DNA of 64,000 nt from Ralstonia sp. SET104 (GTDB lineage: Bacteria > Pseudomonadota > Gammaproteobacteria > Burkholderiales > Burkholderiaceae). Both the position numbers and the translations under genes were made by a program. Below, piece after piece: positions 34,988 to 43,018 of this stretch. Position 1 is the stretch's first letter. The number at the start of each line of letters is the position of its first letter. The stretch is from assembly GCF_003851545.1 (NCBI RefSeq), contig NZ_BHVX01000001.1, positions 186,001-250,000 on the forward strand, in the 5' to 3' direction. A model generated the notes under the pieces. That model had not been told where the DNA came from. It worked only from the letters and a program-made list of their open reading frames with translations, and ran no database searches.

Positions 34988-35863
34988 TCAGTGCGTGTCC
35001 TGCAGCGGGGCCGGGCGCCACTTGGCCAGGCGCGTTTCAACCATCGTCATCAGGTATTCAGCCGCAAGCGCGACGACCATGATGATGACGATGGCCGCAT
35101 ACATCCCGGCCGCGTCAAACGAGCCTTTCGCGATGTTGATCAGCAGGCCGATGCCGTAACGTGCGCCCACGAATTCACCGACGATGGCACCGACGATGGC
35201 AAAACCAAAGCTGACGTGCAGTGACGCAAAAATCCAGCTCATGGCCGACGGAATCACCACCGAGCGCGTCAGTTGCCAGCCGCGTGCACCGAGAATCTGC
35301 GCATTGGCCAGCAGGTTGCGGTCTGCCTCGCGCACGCCCTGGAATGCGTTGGCAAACACCACGAAGAACACCATCACGAACGACAACGCCACCTTGGAGG
35401 TCAGCCCCAGCCCGAAGATCATGATGAAGATCGGTGCCAGCACCACGCGCGGCACCGAGTTGATCACCTTGATGTAGACCGAGAACACATCCGACAGCAT
35501 GCGGTTGCGCCCCAGCGCGATGCCCGCGATGATGCCGGCCACCGCGCCCGTGATAAAGCCCAGCATCGACTCCTCCATGGTCACCCACAGGTGGTACCAC
35601 AGCGGGCCATCAGACGTGCCTTCGGTCAGCCAGGTATAGAGGCGCGAGACGATCTCCGATGGCTTGGAGAAGAAAAACTCGTCGATCAGCTTCGTGCGGA
35701 CCAGCACTTCCCAGCCGCCCAGGAAGACGACGAGGATGAAGTAGCGCCAGAAGTAGACCGTCTGCTTTCGGCGCTTAGCGCTGCGCGCGGCCGCGGCCTC
35801 GATCTGTGCCTCGGACGGGACCGACACGCCGACCGGGGACTTGAGCGTGGCATTGCTGTTCAT
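34988..35863 (-). CDS. ABC transporter permease, NitT/TauT (SsuC) type
   Basis: 291-residue inner-membrane permease with six or seven helices, starting after a cytoplasmic 45-residue tail. The cytoplasmic EAA-like loop reads GVREADRNLLANAQILGARGW, which docks the ATPase. It is the SsuC/TauC/NrtB branch that imports sulfonates, nitrate, cyanate or thiamin precursors. Its ATG overlaps the ATPase stop by 4 bases. Seventy-six bases separate it from the two-domain secreted protein downstream, so the ABC genes and the receptor genes may be one long transcript. Confidence 0.92.
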   Translation of the reverse strand: MNSNATLKSPVGVSVPSEAQIEAAAARSAKRRKQTVYFWRYFILVVFLGGWEVLVRTKLIDEFFFSKPSEIVSRLYTWLTEGTSDGPLWYHLWVTMEESMLGFITGAVAGIIAGIALGRNRMLSDVFSVYIKVINSVPRVVLAPIFIMIFGLGLTSKVALSFVMVFFVVFANAFQGVREADRNLLANAQILGARGWQLTRSVVIPSAMSWIFASLHVSFGFAIVGAIVGEFVGARYGIGLLINIAKGSFDAAGMYAAIVIIMVVALAAEYLMTMVETRLAKWRPAPLQDTH

Positions 35864-36708
35864 GCTGCCTCCTTGGCCACGCGCGCTTCTTCCTGCGAGG
35901 CACCACGTTGTACTTCTTCACGCAGGTCATTCCAGATCGTGCGTGAGATGTCGATGAATTGCTCGTCGTAGCGGATTTCGCTTGCGATGCGCGGGCGCGG
36001 GATGTCAATCGTGTACACCGACTTGACGGTGGCCGGGCCGGACGTCAGCACATACACCTTGTCTGCCAGGGTGATGGCTTCCTCCAGGTCGTGCGTGACG
36101 AACACCACTGACGCCTTCGATTGCGACCACAGGCGCAGCAGCTCGTCGTGCATCAGCACGCGGGTCTGCACGTCGAGCGCGGAGAACGGCTCGTCCATCA
36201 GCAGGATCTGCGGGCCGTTGATGAAGGTCTGCGCCAGCGAAACCCGCTTGCGCATGCCGCCGGAGAGCTGGTGTGGAAACTTGGTCTCGTGCCCGGTCAG
36301 ATTCACGCGTGCCAGCCATTGGCGGGCACTCGCGTACGCTTCTTCCTTCGAGACACCACGAAACAGCGGCCCCGCGACGACGTTGTCGATCACGCTGCGC
36401 CAGGGGAACAGCGCGTCGGTCTGGAAGGCGAACCCGATGCGGCTGTCGATGCCGTCGATTGGGCCGCCGAACAGGCGCACCTCACCGGCAGAGGGTTTGG
36501 CCAGGCCGGTGATGAGGTTCAGCGTGGTGGATTTGCCGCAGCCGGTCGGGCCAACAACGGCAACGAACTCGCCGCGCTCGACGGTCATCGTGAAATCCCG
36601 GATGGCCGTCATCGACTTGCCGTCGGGCGTCAGAAAGCGACGGCTGACGTTGATCAGCTCGATGGCTGGATTGGAGGTGGTCGTTGCCATTGCTGCACCC
36701 ATGATCAC
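35860..36708 (-). CDS. ABC transporter ATP-binding protein, NitT/TauT (SsuB) type
   Basis: 282-residue ATPase. Walker A is GPTGCGKST (about residues 53-61), the signature is LSGGMRKR, Walker B is ILLMDEPFSALD and the switch histidine is in VFVTHDLEEA. LSGGMRKR with Met-Arg replaces the usual LSGGQ, as in the SsuB/TauB branch. The start ATG at 36708 overlaps the stop of the binding-protein gene by 4 bases; MGAAM and MATTT starts are possible within 18 bases. Confidence 0.93.
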   Translation of the reverse strand: MIMGAAMATTTSNPAIELINVSRRFLTPDGKSMTAIRDFTMTVERGEFVAVVGPTGCGKSTTLNLITGLAKPSAGEVRLFGGPIDGIDSRIGFAFQTDALFPWRSVIDNVVAGPLFRGVSKEEAYASARQWLARVNLTGHETKFPHQLSGGMRKRVSLAQTFINGPQILLMDEPFSALDVQTRVLMHDELLRLWSQSKASVVFVTHDLEEAITLADKVYVLTSGPATVKSVYTIDIPRPRIASEIRYDEQFIDISRTIWNDLREEVQRGASQEEARVAKEAA

Positions 36709-37706
36709 TTCACCTTCGCGACAAACTCGGTCGTGTAGGTCTTCGCCAGATCGATCTTCTTGCCCTTCAGGTTCGGCGAGAACGAGCCCAGCACCGACAG
36801 CACGGTTTCCGGGCCGCCCGTGGGCATCACGCCGTCGGTGGTGAACATGGCCTTGCCGCTTTCCAGGGCCTTGATGTAGCCCGCCTTGTCACCCACGTAG
36901 AAGTCCTTGGGCATCTTCTCGGCAATCTCGGCCGCGGTGTGTGTGTTGATGTAGCGCAGCGTCTTCACGAAGGCGTTGGCGAGCTTTTGCACGGTGGGCT
37001 TGTTCTTCTCGACCCAGTCCGTCGGCATGTACAACGAGGCGGCCGGATAGGTGCCGCCGAGCGCTTCCCTGGTTTTCTCGGCCGTGCGCAGGTCGACCAG
37101 AACGCGTGCTTCTCCCGTCTTGAGCAGGCGCGTGATCGTGGGCTCGGTCGTCATGCCGGCCTGAATCTTGTCCTGCTGCATGGCCATGATGAACGTCGTG
37201 CCCGCGCCCACCGGCAGCGAGGTGAACTGGCCGACCGGCACACCGGCCTTGACCATCAAATACTGGGTCAGGAAGTTGGTGGACGAGCCCAGACCCGTTA
37301 CGCCCATCGTCTTGCCTTTGAGGTCGGCCATGCCCTTGGCTTGCGGGTACTTGCTCGACACCAGCTCGACCTCGCCGGGCGCATGGGCCATCTGTACGAC
37401 CGATTCGATGTACTTGCCCTTGGCCTGCAGGTCGACACAGTGGTCGTAGAAGCCAACCACGCCTTGCACGGCACCGGCCAGCATCTCGTTCTCGGCATCG
37501 ACGCCAGCGCCTTCGTTGAGCAGTTCGACGTTCAGGCCTTCTTCCTTGAAGTAGCCCAAGCCTTCCGCCAGCTTGGCGGGCAGATAGATGATTTTTTCGT
37601 AGCCGCCAACCATCAGGGTGACCTTGTCGGCCGCCTGTGCGGCAGGGGCTGCCGCAAACATGCTTGCAATGGCGGCAGACAGCAGGAATTTGTCTCGGAT
37701 GTTCAT
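36705..37706 (-). CDS. ABC substrate-binding protein, NitT/TauT (SsuA) type
   Basis: 333-residue periplasmic binding protein with a signal peptide (about 1-24, ending AAQA). The NMT1/SsuA-like fold begins VGGYEKIIYLPAKLAEGLGYF and contains KGKTMGVTGLGSSTNF, a segment that usually contacts the ligand's acidic group. The ligand could be a sulfonate, nitrate-like anion or small heterocycle; nothing decides. The ATG at 37706 has AAGGA 9 bases upstream. First gene of the ABC unit, preceded by a CTGAA-N6-TTCAG inverted repeat. Confidence 0.92.
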   Translation of the reverse strand: MNIRDKFLLSAAIASMFAAAPAAQAADKVTLMVGGYEKIIYLPAKLAEGLGYFKEEGLNVELLNEGAGVDAENEMLAGAVQGVVGFYDHCVDLQAKGKYIESVVQMAHAPGEVELVSSKYPQAKGMADLKGKTMGVTGLGSSTNFLTQYLMVKAGVPVGQFTSLPVGAGTTFIMAMQQDKIQAGMTTEPTITRLLKTGEARVLVDLRTAEKTREALGGTYPAASLYMPTDWVEKNKPTVQKLANAFVKTLRYINTHTAAEIAEKMPKDFYVGDKAGYIKALESGKAMFTTDGVMPTGGPETVLSVLGSFSPNLKGKKIDLAKTYTTEFVAKVK

Positions 37707-38081
37707 CGTTATGGGTCCTTGGTTGCGGGGGATCACGTGGTAGTTGGGGTGTTCCAACCATGCCCATACACTAGACAGCGAGCCTGTCTCGAACGTGAAT
37801 CGATTCTGAAAGCGCGTTCAGGTCACGTCGGATTTGGGGGTGGGTTTTCCCTAGAAGCCGATGCCCCGCGAACGGCTGCCTGCGCAACCGTAGAGGCGGG
37901 AGGGTGCCAACAGCGTGTTGGGTCGTTTTGGAGTGAACGTTGCCGGGAGGCAGCTACAGGGCGGCCGCGTAGCAGGACGCGGATGGCAGGGCAACGCTCA
38001 TGCAGGATCGATCGCAGCCGGCAGCAAAGGTTTGCGTTGCATAGAAAGGCCGGCTTGTCGACCGTTCCCCTGTGGGCGGTG
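37707..38081. other. Promoter region of the ABC unit
   Basis: 375 bases without a gene between the kinase stop and the binding-protein start. It contains the CTGAA-N6-TTCAG repeat at 37806-37821. The kinase-proximal half (37860-38080) is GC-rich with no feature I can name. Confidence 0.6.
37806..37821. promoter_or_regulatory. CTGAA-N6-TTCAG inverted repeat (site 2)
   Basis: CTGAA (37806-37810) and TTCAG (37817-37821), 100 bases upstream of the NitT/TauT binding-protein start. Same arms and spacing as at 28163-28178, and both are flanked by GGTCAC within a few bases, on the TTCAG side here and on the CTGAA side there in opposite orientation. Confidence 0.55.
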
Positions 38082-39446
38082 TCACGCCGCGGGCGCGGCG
38101 GGGATCTCGATCACGACACGCAGGCCGCGGCCGACATCGCGGCTGGTGGCCCAGATCTTCCCCTTGTGCATCGACACAATGCTGCGGCAGATGGCCAGGC
38201 CGAGGCCGCTGCCGCGCTGATCCTGTCCGGGCGAGGGCAAGCGCACGAACCGTTCAAAAATGCGCTCGCATTCTTCGGGGGTGAGGCCGGGACCTTCGTC
38301 AACCATGCTGATGCGCCAAGTGCCGGCCGCCAGTGCCGAGTCGACGTAGACCACCCCGCCCGGAGGACACACCCTGAGCGCATTGGTCAGCAGGTTCAGC
38401 AATACCTGCCGGATGCGCGGTCCGTCGATGTTGACCTCGCCTTCGCCGCGGTGTGACCAGGCGAAGACCTTGCCGCCGTGCTCAGCCAGGGCCGAGGCGT
38501 CCTGGCCAAACGTGTTCAAGAGCGTGGCCGGAGACTGCGCCCGCAGCTCGACCAGCACGGCGCCCGCATCTGCGCGCGAGAGGAACAGCAGCTCGTCGAT
38601 GATGCGGTTCACGCGGCCGAGTTCTTCCAGGATGACGGCCACCGAATCCATCTGCTGCTGTGTCAAACCATCGCTGACAAGCAGCCGCTCGGCGTGAAGC
38701 GCCACCAGAGACATGGGCGTCTTGAGCTCGTGCGATGCCTCCGCTGCGAAGCGCCGAATTTCGGCAAACGACATCTCCAGCCGGTCGAACATCTGGTTCA
38801 GGAACGCCGATAGCTGCGCGATCTCGTCCTTCACGTCTCCAACCGGAATACGTTGGCTGAGATCGTCGGAGCGGATACGGTTCGCGGTGGCCTGGATCAC
38901 GCGCACGGGGTGGAGTATCAGCCGGCTCAGACCGTAGCCCACCGCCACGCTGATCACCAGCGCTGTGCCAAGCAAGCCGAAAAAGACCAGCCGATAGCCA
39001 GCCATCAGGTCTTTCACCGGTGCCAGCGGTGTCGCCACGATGACATCGAACGGCGCGAGCTGGAACTCGCTCACCCGCACCTCGCCGATGGTGTCCACAG
39101 CGATCGAATACGCGCGTTCCCCTGCAATATCGGGAACGGATTGCCCATGCAGGTTGCTCGACTTGAAGAACCGGTTCGCCATCGACCCATGCATGTCGAT
39201 GTAGAACAGCGCCGACGCCGACTCGGTGGCCTGGCGGATGCGGTCGTCAATTTCCGGTGGCGTCAGCTTGGCGTAGTCCCGGCCGAGCGTGGCCTTCAGG
39301 TGCTTGAACTGCGCCTCGTTGAGTTCATCGAGCTGCTTGATGAGATAGCGGTCGAGCAGGAAGTGGCCTGCGATGAAGAGACACGCGAGCGTTGCCGTGA
39401 CGGTAATGGCATACCAGACGGTGATGCGGCTGCCGATCGACTTCAT
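38082..39446 (-). CDS. Sensor histidine kinase (orphan)
   Basis: 454 residues. Membrane helix about 8-30, periplasmic loop 31-150 (no known sensor domain), second helix 152-175, HAMP about 176-228, dimerisation/phospho-acceptor helix with His239 in EASHELKTP, and an ATPase domain with N-box NLLTNALRV, G1 VDEGPGLTPEE and G2 GSGLGLAI. It is of the CopS/IrlS/QseC type whose partner is an OmpR-family regulator encoded immediately upstream. No regulator gene adjoins it; the only free one is at 26101-26763. It is divergent from the small secreted protein at 39632. Confidence 0.93.
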   Translation of the reverse strand: MKSIGSRITVWYAITVTATLACLFIAGHFLLDRYLIKQLDELNEAQFKHLKATLGRDYAKLTPPEIDDRIRQATESASALFYIDMHGSMANRFFKSSNLHGQSVPDIAGERAYSIAVDTIGEVRVSEFQLAPFDVIVATPLAPVKDLMAGYRLVFFGLLGTALVISVAVGYGLSRLILHPVRVIQATANRIRSDDLSQRIPVGDVKDEIAQLSAFLNQMFDRLEMSFAEIRRFAAEASHELKTPMSLVALHAERLLVSDGLTQQQMDSVAVILEELGRVNRIIDELLFLSRADAGAVLVELRAQSPATLLNTFGQDASALAEHGGKVFAWSHRGEGEVNIDGPRIRQVLLNLLTNALRVCPPGGVVYVDSALAAGTWRISMVDEGPGLTPEECERIFERFVRLPSPGQDQRGSGLGLAICRSIVSMHKGKIWATSRDVGRGLRVVIEIPAAPAA

Positions 39447-39519
39447 TCGGGGGGCTCCAGTCTCTTAGCGGAGGGAATCGCGTTGTCCGGTGATGCTATT
39501 CGATCCCGCGCCGCGCTTG

Positions 39520-39535
39520 CTGAATGAATTTTAAG
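39520..39535. promoter_or_regulatory. Degenerate CTGAA-N6-TTAAG repeat (site 3)
   Basis: CTGAA (39520-39524) and TTAAG (39531-39535), one mismatch from the other two sites, in the divergent region between the kinase and the secreted protein at 39632. Confidence 0.35.
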
Positions 39536-39631
39536 GATCACTACAGGAAGCGTACAGAGTGCGCCCCTAGACTCGGTTCACGCTTCCACGGATCGGATGC
39601 GATCAATGACATCTCAAGAACGGAGACACCC

Positions 39632-40162
39632 ATGAGCAAGTTTTTCAAGTTGGCGCTGGCAACGGCACTTACCGGCATGGCCGCTTTGAGCAGCCTGCCT
39701 TCCTGGGCAGATAAGAACTGGACGCCGCCGTCCCACAAGATCTACGGCCAGCAACTGTCTGACGAGACGATGTCCAGGCATCCGGAGCTGCTGAGCATCA
39801 CGCTGCACGGCACGCCGCCGGGCCAGACCGATGTCTACACGATGTTCGCCGGGTCCTACCCCGAGCGTATCGGCAACGCCGACGATCCGGATGACATCGA
39901 CGTCTCCAAGAAAGGCATCACCATCGTCGACCCGCGCTGGAACCGCACCAAGGACAACCCGAAGAAATTCGTGGTGCTTATGCCCATGCGCGATGCCAAG
40001 GGCAACAACATCGGCCTGGTCGTGTACGCCTTCAAGAACCCGCCGGCCAACCCGAACACCAGCAGCCAGGAAATGGCCTTTCTGAAGAAGTCGAACGCAC
40101 TGCGGGATGCACTGGCCAAGAAGATCCCGAGCTACGACGCCCTGTTCAATCAGGTCAACTGA
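39632..40162 (+). CDS. Secreted protein with one copy of the repeated envelope domain
   Basis: 176 residues, signal peptide about 1-26 (ending PSWA). One copy of the island's domain follows: YGQQLSDETMSRHPEL, then HGTPPGQTDVYTMFAGSYPERIGNADDPDDIDV, then LMPMRDAKGNNIGLVVYAF. The sequence is more divergent than the copies in the TonB receptor and the two-domain protein but shares the order and spacing of the conserved points (HPEL, GxxDDPDDIDV, D-x-x-G-x-x-IG). CGGAGA precedes the ATG. It heads a plus-strand pair with the beta-propeller gene 36 bases downstream. Confidence 0.85.
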   Translation: MSKFFKLALATALTGMAALSSLPSWADKNWTPPSHKIYGQQLSDETMSRHPELLSITLHGTPPGQTDVYTMFAGSYPERIGNADDPDDIDVSKKGITIVDPRWNRTKDNPKKFVVLMPMRDAKGNNIGLVVYAFKNPPANPNTSSQEMAFLKKSNALRDALAKKIPSYDALFNQVN

Positions 40163-40198
40163 AGCGGCGCGCCGCAATTGCGAAGGTAGAAGACCCCT

Positions 40199-41239
40199 AT
40201 GAAAGCGAACATTCGCACGGTCGCCACTGTCCTGGCGCTCGCAGCATCGACGCTGCTGTCCAGCGTTGCCGTGGCGGGCGAGCCGCTGCACCTGCTCAGC
40301 CGCACCGATCTTCCCGGGTACGACGGTGATTTCGATCACTTCGGTGCCGATGTCAAAGGCAATCGGCTGTTTCTGGCCGGCGAGGATGGCGGAACATTGG
40401 AGGTCTTCGACCTGCGCAGCGGCGCACACCTGAAGACCGTCAAGGGCATGGAGACGCCGCACGCGATCCATTACGAACCGAAGACCAATCGGCTGTTCGT
40501 CAGCAACAGCGGCGCGAGCCTGAGCAAGGTGCTGGATGGCAAGAGCTACGCAGTCACCGGCACCATCAAGCTGACGCCGGGCGCGGACGTGATGAGCTAT
40601 GACGCCTCGTCGCGCCGCCTCTGGTTTGTCACCGGCGGAAAGAACGCGCCCACCAAGATGACCAAGACGCTGGTGACGCAGGTGGACGTTGACTCTGGCA
40701 AGACGCTGGGCGAAACCACGTTCGACACCGACTTTACCGAAGGCATCGTGGCGGAGCAGGCCGGATCGCGTGTGTTTGTCAACGTGGCAGGCAAGGGCGA
40801 GATTGCCGTGCTCGACAAGAAAACCGGCCAGCCGCTGGCAACCTGGCAAATCAAGGAAGGTAAGGACAACTCGCAGATCGACCTGGACGAGAAGAACAAG
40901 CGGCTGTTTGTTATTACGCGCAAGCCGTTCAAGCTCGTGGTGATCAACACGGAAACGGGGCAGTCGGTGGCGAGCTTCGATGCGCCCGGCCGCACCAACG
41001 GCATGATGTTCGACGCCAAGAACCGGCGCATCTACGCCGCCGGTGATGACTACGTTGCCGTGTTCCAGCAGCGCGATGCCGATCACTACGAAGAGATCGC
41101 GCGTGTGGCGTCGGAGAAGGGCGCGAAGACGGCGTTCCTGGTGCCCGAGCTGCGCCGGCTGTACGTGGCCGTTGGCGGCTCCGCGCAGACCAAGGCCGGA
41201 TTGCTGCGGTACGAAGTGATGCCCGGCGACGCGAAATAG
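40199..41239 (+). CDS. Secreted YVTN-type beta-propeller protein
   Basis: 346 residues with a signal peptide (1-26, ending VAVAG). The rest is a run of about seven repeats of 40-45 residues of the YncE/YVTN propeller type, for example NRLFLAGEDGGTLEVFDLRSG, NRLFVSNSGASLSKVLDG and KRLFVITRKPFKLVVINTETG. Such propellers bind ligands or proteins in the periplasm and are common beside TonB receptors. No catalytic motif is visible. It is likely co-transcribed with the upstream single-domain protein. Confidence 0.88.
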   Translation: MKANIRTVATVLALAASTLLSSVAVAGEPLHLLSRTDLPGYDGDFDHFGADVKGNRLFLAGEDGGTLEVFDLRSGAHLKTVKGMETPHAIHYEPKTNRLFVSNSGASLSKVLDGKSYAVTGTIKLTPGADVMSYDASSRRLWFVTGGKNAPTKMTKTLVTQVDVDSGKTLGETTFDTDFTEGIVAEQAGSRVFVNVAGKGEIAVLDKKTGQPLATWQIKEGKDNSQIDLDEKNKRLFVITRKPFKLVVINTETGQSVASFDAPGRTNGMMFDAKNRRIYAAGDDYVAVFQQRDADHYEEIARVASEKGAKTAFLVPELRRLYVAVGGSAQTKAGLLRYEVMPGDAK

Positions 41240-41315
41240 CGTTGGGCCGTGCCGGGGCGCGTTGCAGCGCGACCCCTCTGATGGGCTGCGCTGCGCGCAC
41301 CGTACGCCTTTGTTG

Positions 41316-41578
41316 CACACGCTATCGAGCATTCGCAATCACCCGGTGACGATGCTGCTCGGGATTCCGTCTGCGGCGCTCGGCGCGCTGCTTGCCCTGC
41401 GATTTGCGGGGGCGGTGCTGAGCTGCGCCAGCCGCTCGGTGTCTTGATTGTGGGCGGCCTTCTGCGCTCTCAACTGACCACGCTGTTCATCACCCCGGTG
41501 CTGTCCCTCTGGTTCGACACGCTTGGCACGTTGCGCACGCGACCGAAGCCGATGTCCGCGATGGCTCCCCAATCCTGA
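41316..41578 (+). pseudogene. RND efflux permease remnant with internal deletion
   Basis: One frame gives [25 protein letters not shown], matching the RND segment that normally reads ESFIHPLTILSGLPSAGLGALL. From 41423 a second frame gives [20 protein letters not shown] followed by [12 protein letters not shown], matching the last membrane helices, and ends at a stop at 41576-41578. About 70 residues between the two are missing and the frame changes. It is the tail of an MdtB/MdtC-like or metal-type pump, immediately before an outer-membrane-type gene that often accompanies such pumps. Confidence 0.75.
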
Positions 41579-41618
41579 GCGCACGCTCCCAATGCCTTCA
41601 ACCAAACAAGAGACGTTT

Positions 41619-42404
41619 ATGCACAAGCCATTTCCGAGCGGCGCGAGGGCACGCCTGCGCCGCACCGCGCGCTGGTTGGCGCTGATTGCAGCCGCCACAA
41701 TTGCAGGACCGGTGTTGGCTCAGGGCGGACCACCGATGGTGACCGATGATCCGGAAACGCCCGGAGACGGCCATTGGGAAATCAACCTCGGCGCGATTGC
41801 AACCCGCTCGCACGGACGCCTGGAAATAGCGGCGCCCGACGCGGATATCAACTACGGCTGGGGTGACCACATCCAGCTCAAGGCCGATGTGCCGTGGGTC
41901 TTTGCCCGCGACGATGGGCAGCACTGGAAGTCGGGGCTCGGCAGTGGCAACTTCGGTGTGAAATGGCGCTTCATCGATCAGGAGCAGGCTGGCTTTTCGA
42001 TGTCGACCTATCCGCAGTACACCCGCAGCATGTTGGATGGGTCCGTCCGGCGCGGTATTACCGGCGGTGGGCATGAGCTCTTTCTGCCGCTTGAGCTTGC
42101 CACCGACGTTGGCGGTTTCGGGGTCTCGACCGAGGTGGGCCGCAACCTCGTTTCGGGTGGTGGAAACAGCCAATGGGTTGCCGGCATCGTGGCCGGCCAT
42201 GCTTGCGGCGAAGGGCGCGAATGCATTGCCGAAATCCGCAGGACGCAGGCGCCGGGCACACGCCTCACGTTGTTGAACCTCGGCATGCATTGGAAAATCA
42301 ATGACACCTACACGCTGCTCGGCGCGATCGGGCGCGAGTTCGGCGCCGCCTCCGACGAAAGGCGGCAAGCCCTGGTGTATCTGGGTGTGCAAATCACCCG
42401 ATAG
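41619..42404 (+). CDS. Secreted outer-membrane-type protein (transporter-associated)
   Basis: 261 residues with a signal peptide (about 1-33, ending VLAQ). The mature start GGPPMVTDDPETPGDGHWEIN is a signature seen in beta-barrel-like proteins encoded next to RND pumps in Burkholderiales; the remainder has alternating hydrophobic strands and aromatic residues, as in a small outer-membrane barrel. Two Cys lie close together (HACGEGREC). The ATG at 41619 follows AAGAGA; an ATG at 41592 would add nine residues before the signal. Its normal partner, the pump, survives only as the remnant just upstream, so this gene may be a relic still expressed. Confidence 0.75.
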   Translation: MHKPFPSGARARLRRTARWLALIAAATIAGPVLAQGGPPMVTDDPETPGDGHWEINLGAIATRSHGRLEIAAPDADINYGWGDHIQLKADVPWVFARDDGQHWKSGLGSGNFGVKWRFIDQEQAGFSMSTYPQYTRSMLDGSVRRGITGGGHELFLPLELATDVGGFGVSTEVGRNLVSGGGNSQWVAGIVAGHACGEGRECIAEIRRTQAPGTRLTLLNLGMHWKINDTYTLLGAIGREFGAASDERRQALVYLGVQITR

Positions 42405-42430
42405 GATGTCCGACGTTGCGCGTTGGCGTC

Positions 42431-42601
42431 ATGGATAAATCGCCGATCGACGACCAGTTATGGGTGTCAATCGAATCGCTTCTGCCACCCTTGCAGCCAT
42501 GGCTGTTTTCAGGCGATGGAAGTTTGGCACGGCTGGCTGGGCATGGGCTGCGCGGGATATTGTTTCAAGCCGATCTTGAGCTGCGAGTTTCCGCACCGTG
42601 A
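42431..42601 (+). pseudogene. IS5-family transposase N-terminal remnant
   Basis: MDKSPIDDQLWVSIESLLPP and, 24 residues on, GLRGILFQ match the N-terminus of IS5-family transposases (usually IDDELW-LIEPLLPP and LTGILFVLK). The frame ends at 42599-42601 after about 56 residues, against over 250 in a full element. No inverted repeats found. It marks the right edge of the envelope island. Confidence 0.6.
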
Positions 42602-43018
42602 TCGGCGCGCGCTCTGTGCATACGAGAAATAAAATAATTTCATATCGGGTGTTTTCGCGCTACCAAACGCCAGGAATGCTTGGATTTGGTGCGCGGTCAT
42701 TCTCTCCAAGCCGTGTACTGGCGCCATGCGGGTCACGATCGGGCACTTGCGCCCCTTGGCGTGCACGCATTTGAGGCGCGTGGTTGTATTCGCGTCGCAT
42801 TCAAGATTCCGTTGGCGGTGCCGTCATTTCCGATCAAAGCAGCCTGGGCAACCTCGGGGCGCGACGGCTTTGAAGATCGGCAAACGACGGCCGCACATGT
42901 CTCCGAAATTTTCCTGCTGCAACGCATGCACCTGAGTGCATCGCCAGACGGCCCCGGCGATGACACCGCTCAGGTCATGACGTCTCTCTCTGACGCCGCT
43001 GAAACAGGAATGAAGCAA
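42602..43018. other. Unassigned stretch before the chemoreceptor
   Basis: Lower-GC at the left (42610-42670), then ordinary composition. An open frame runs into the chemoreceptor gene, but its sequence has no family resemblance and the chemoreceptor has a good start of its own at 43019. It may hold further eroded IS DNA and the chemoreceptor promoter; no sigma28-type promoter was recognised. Confidence 0.5.
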
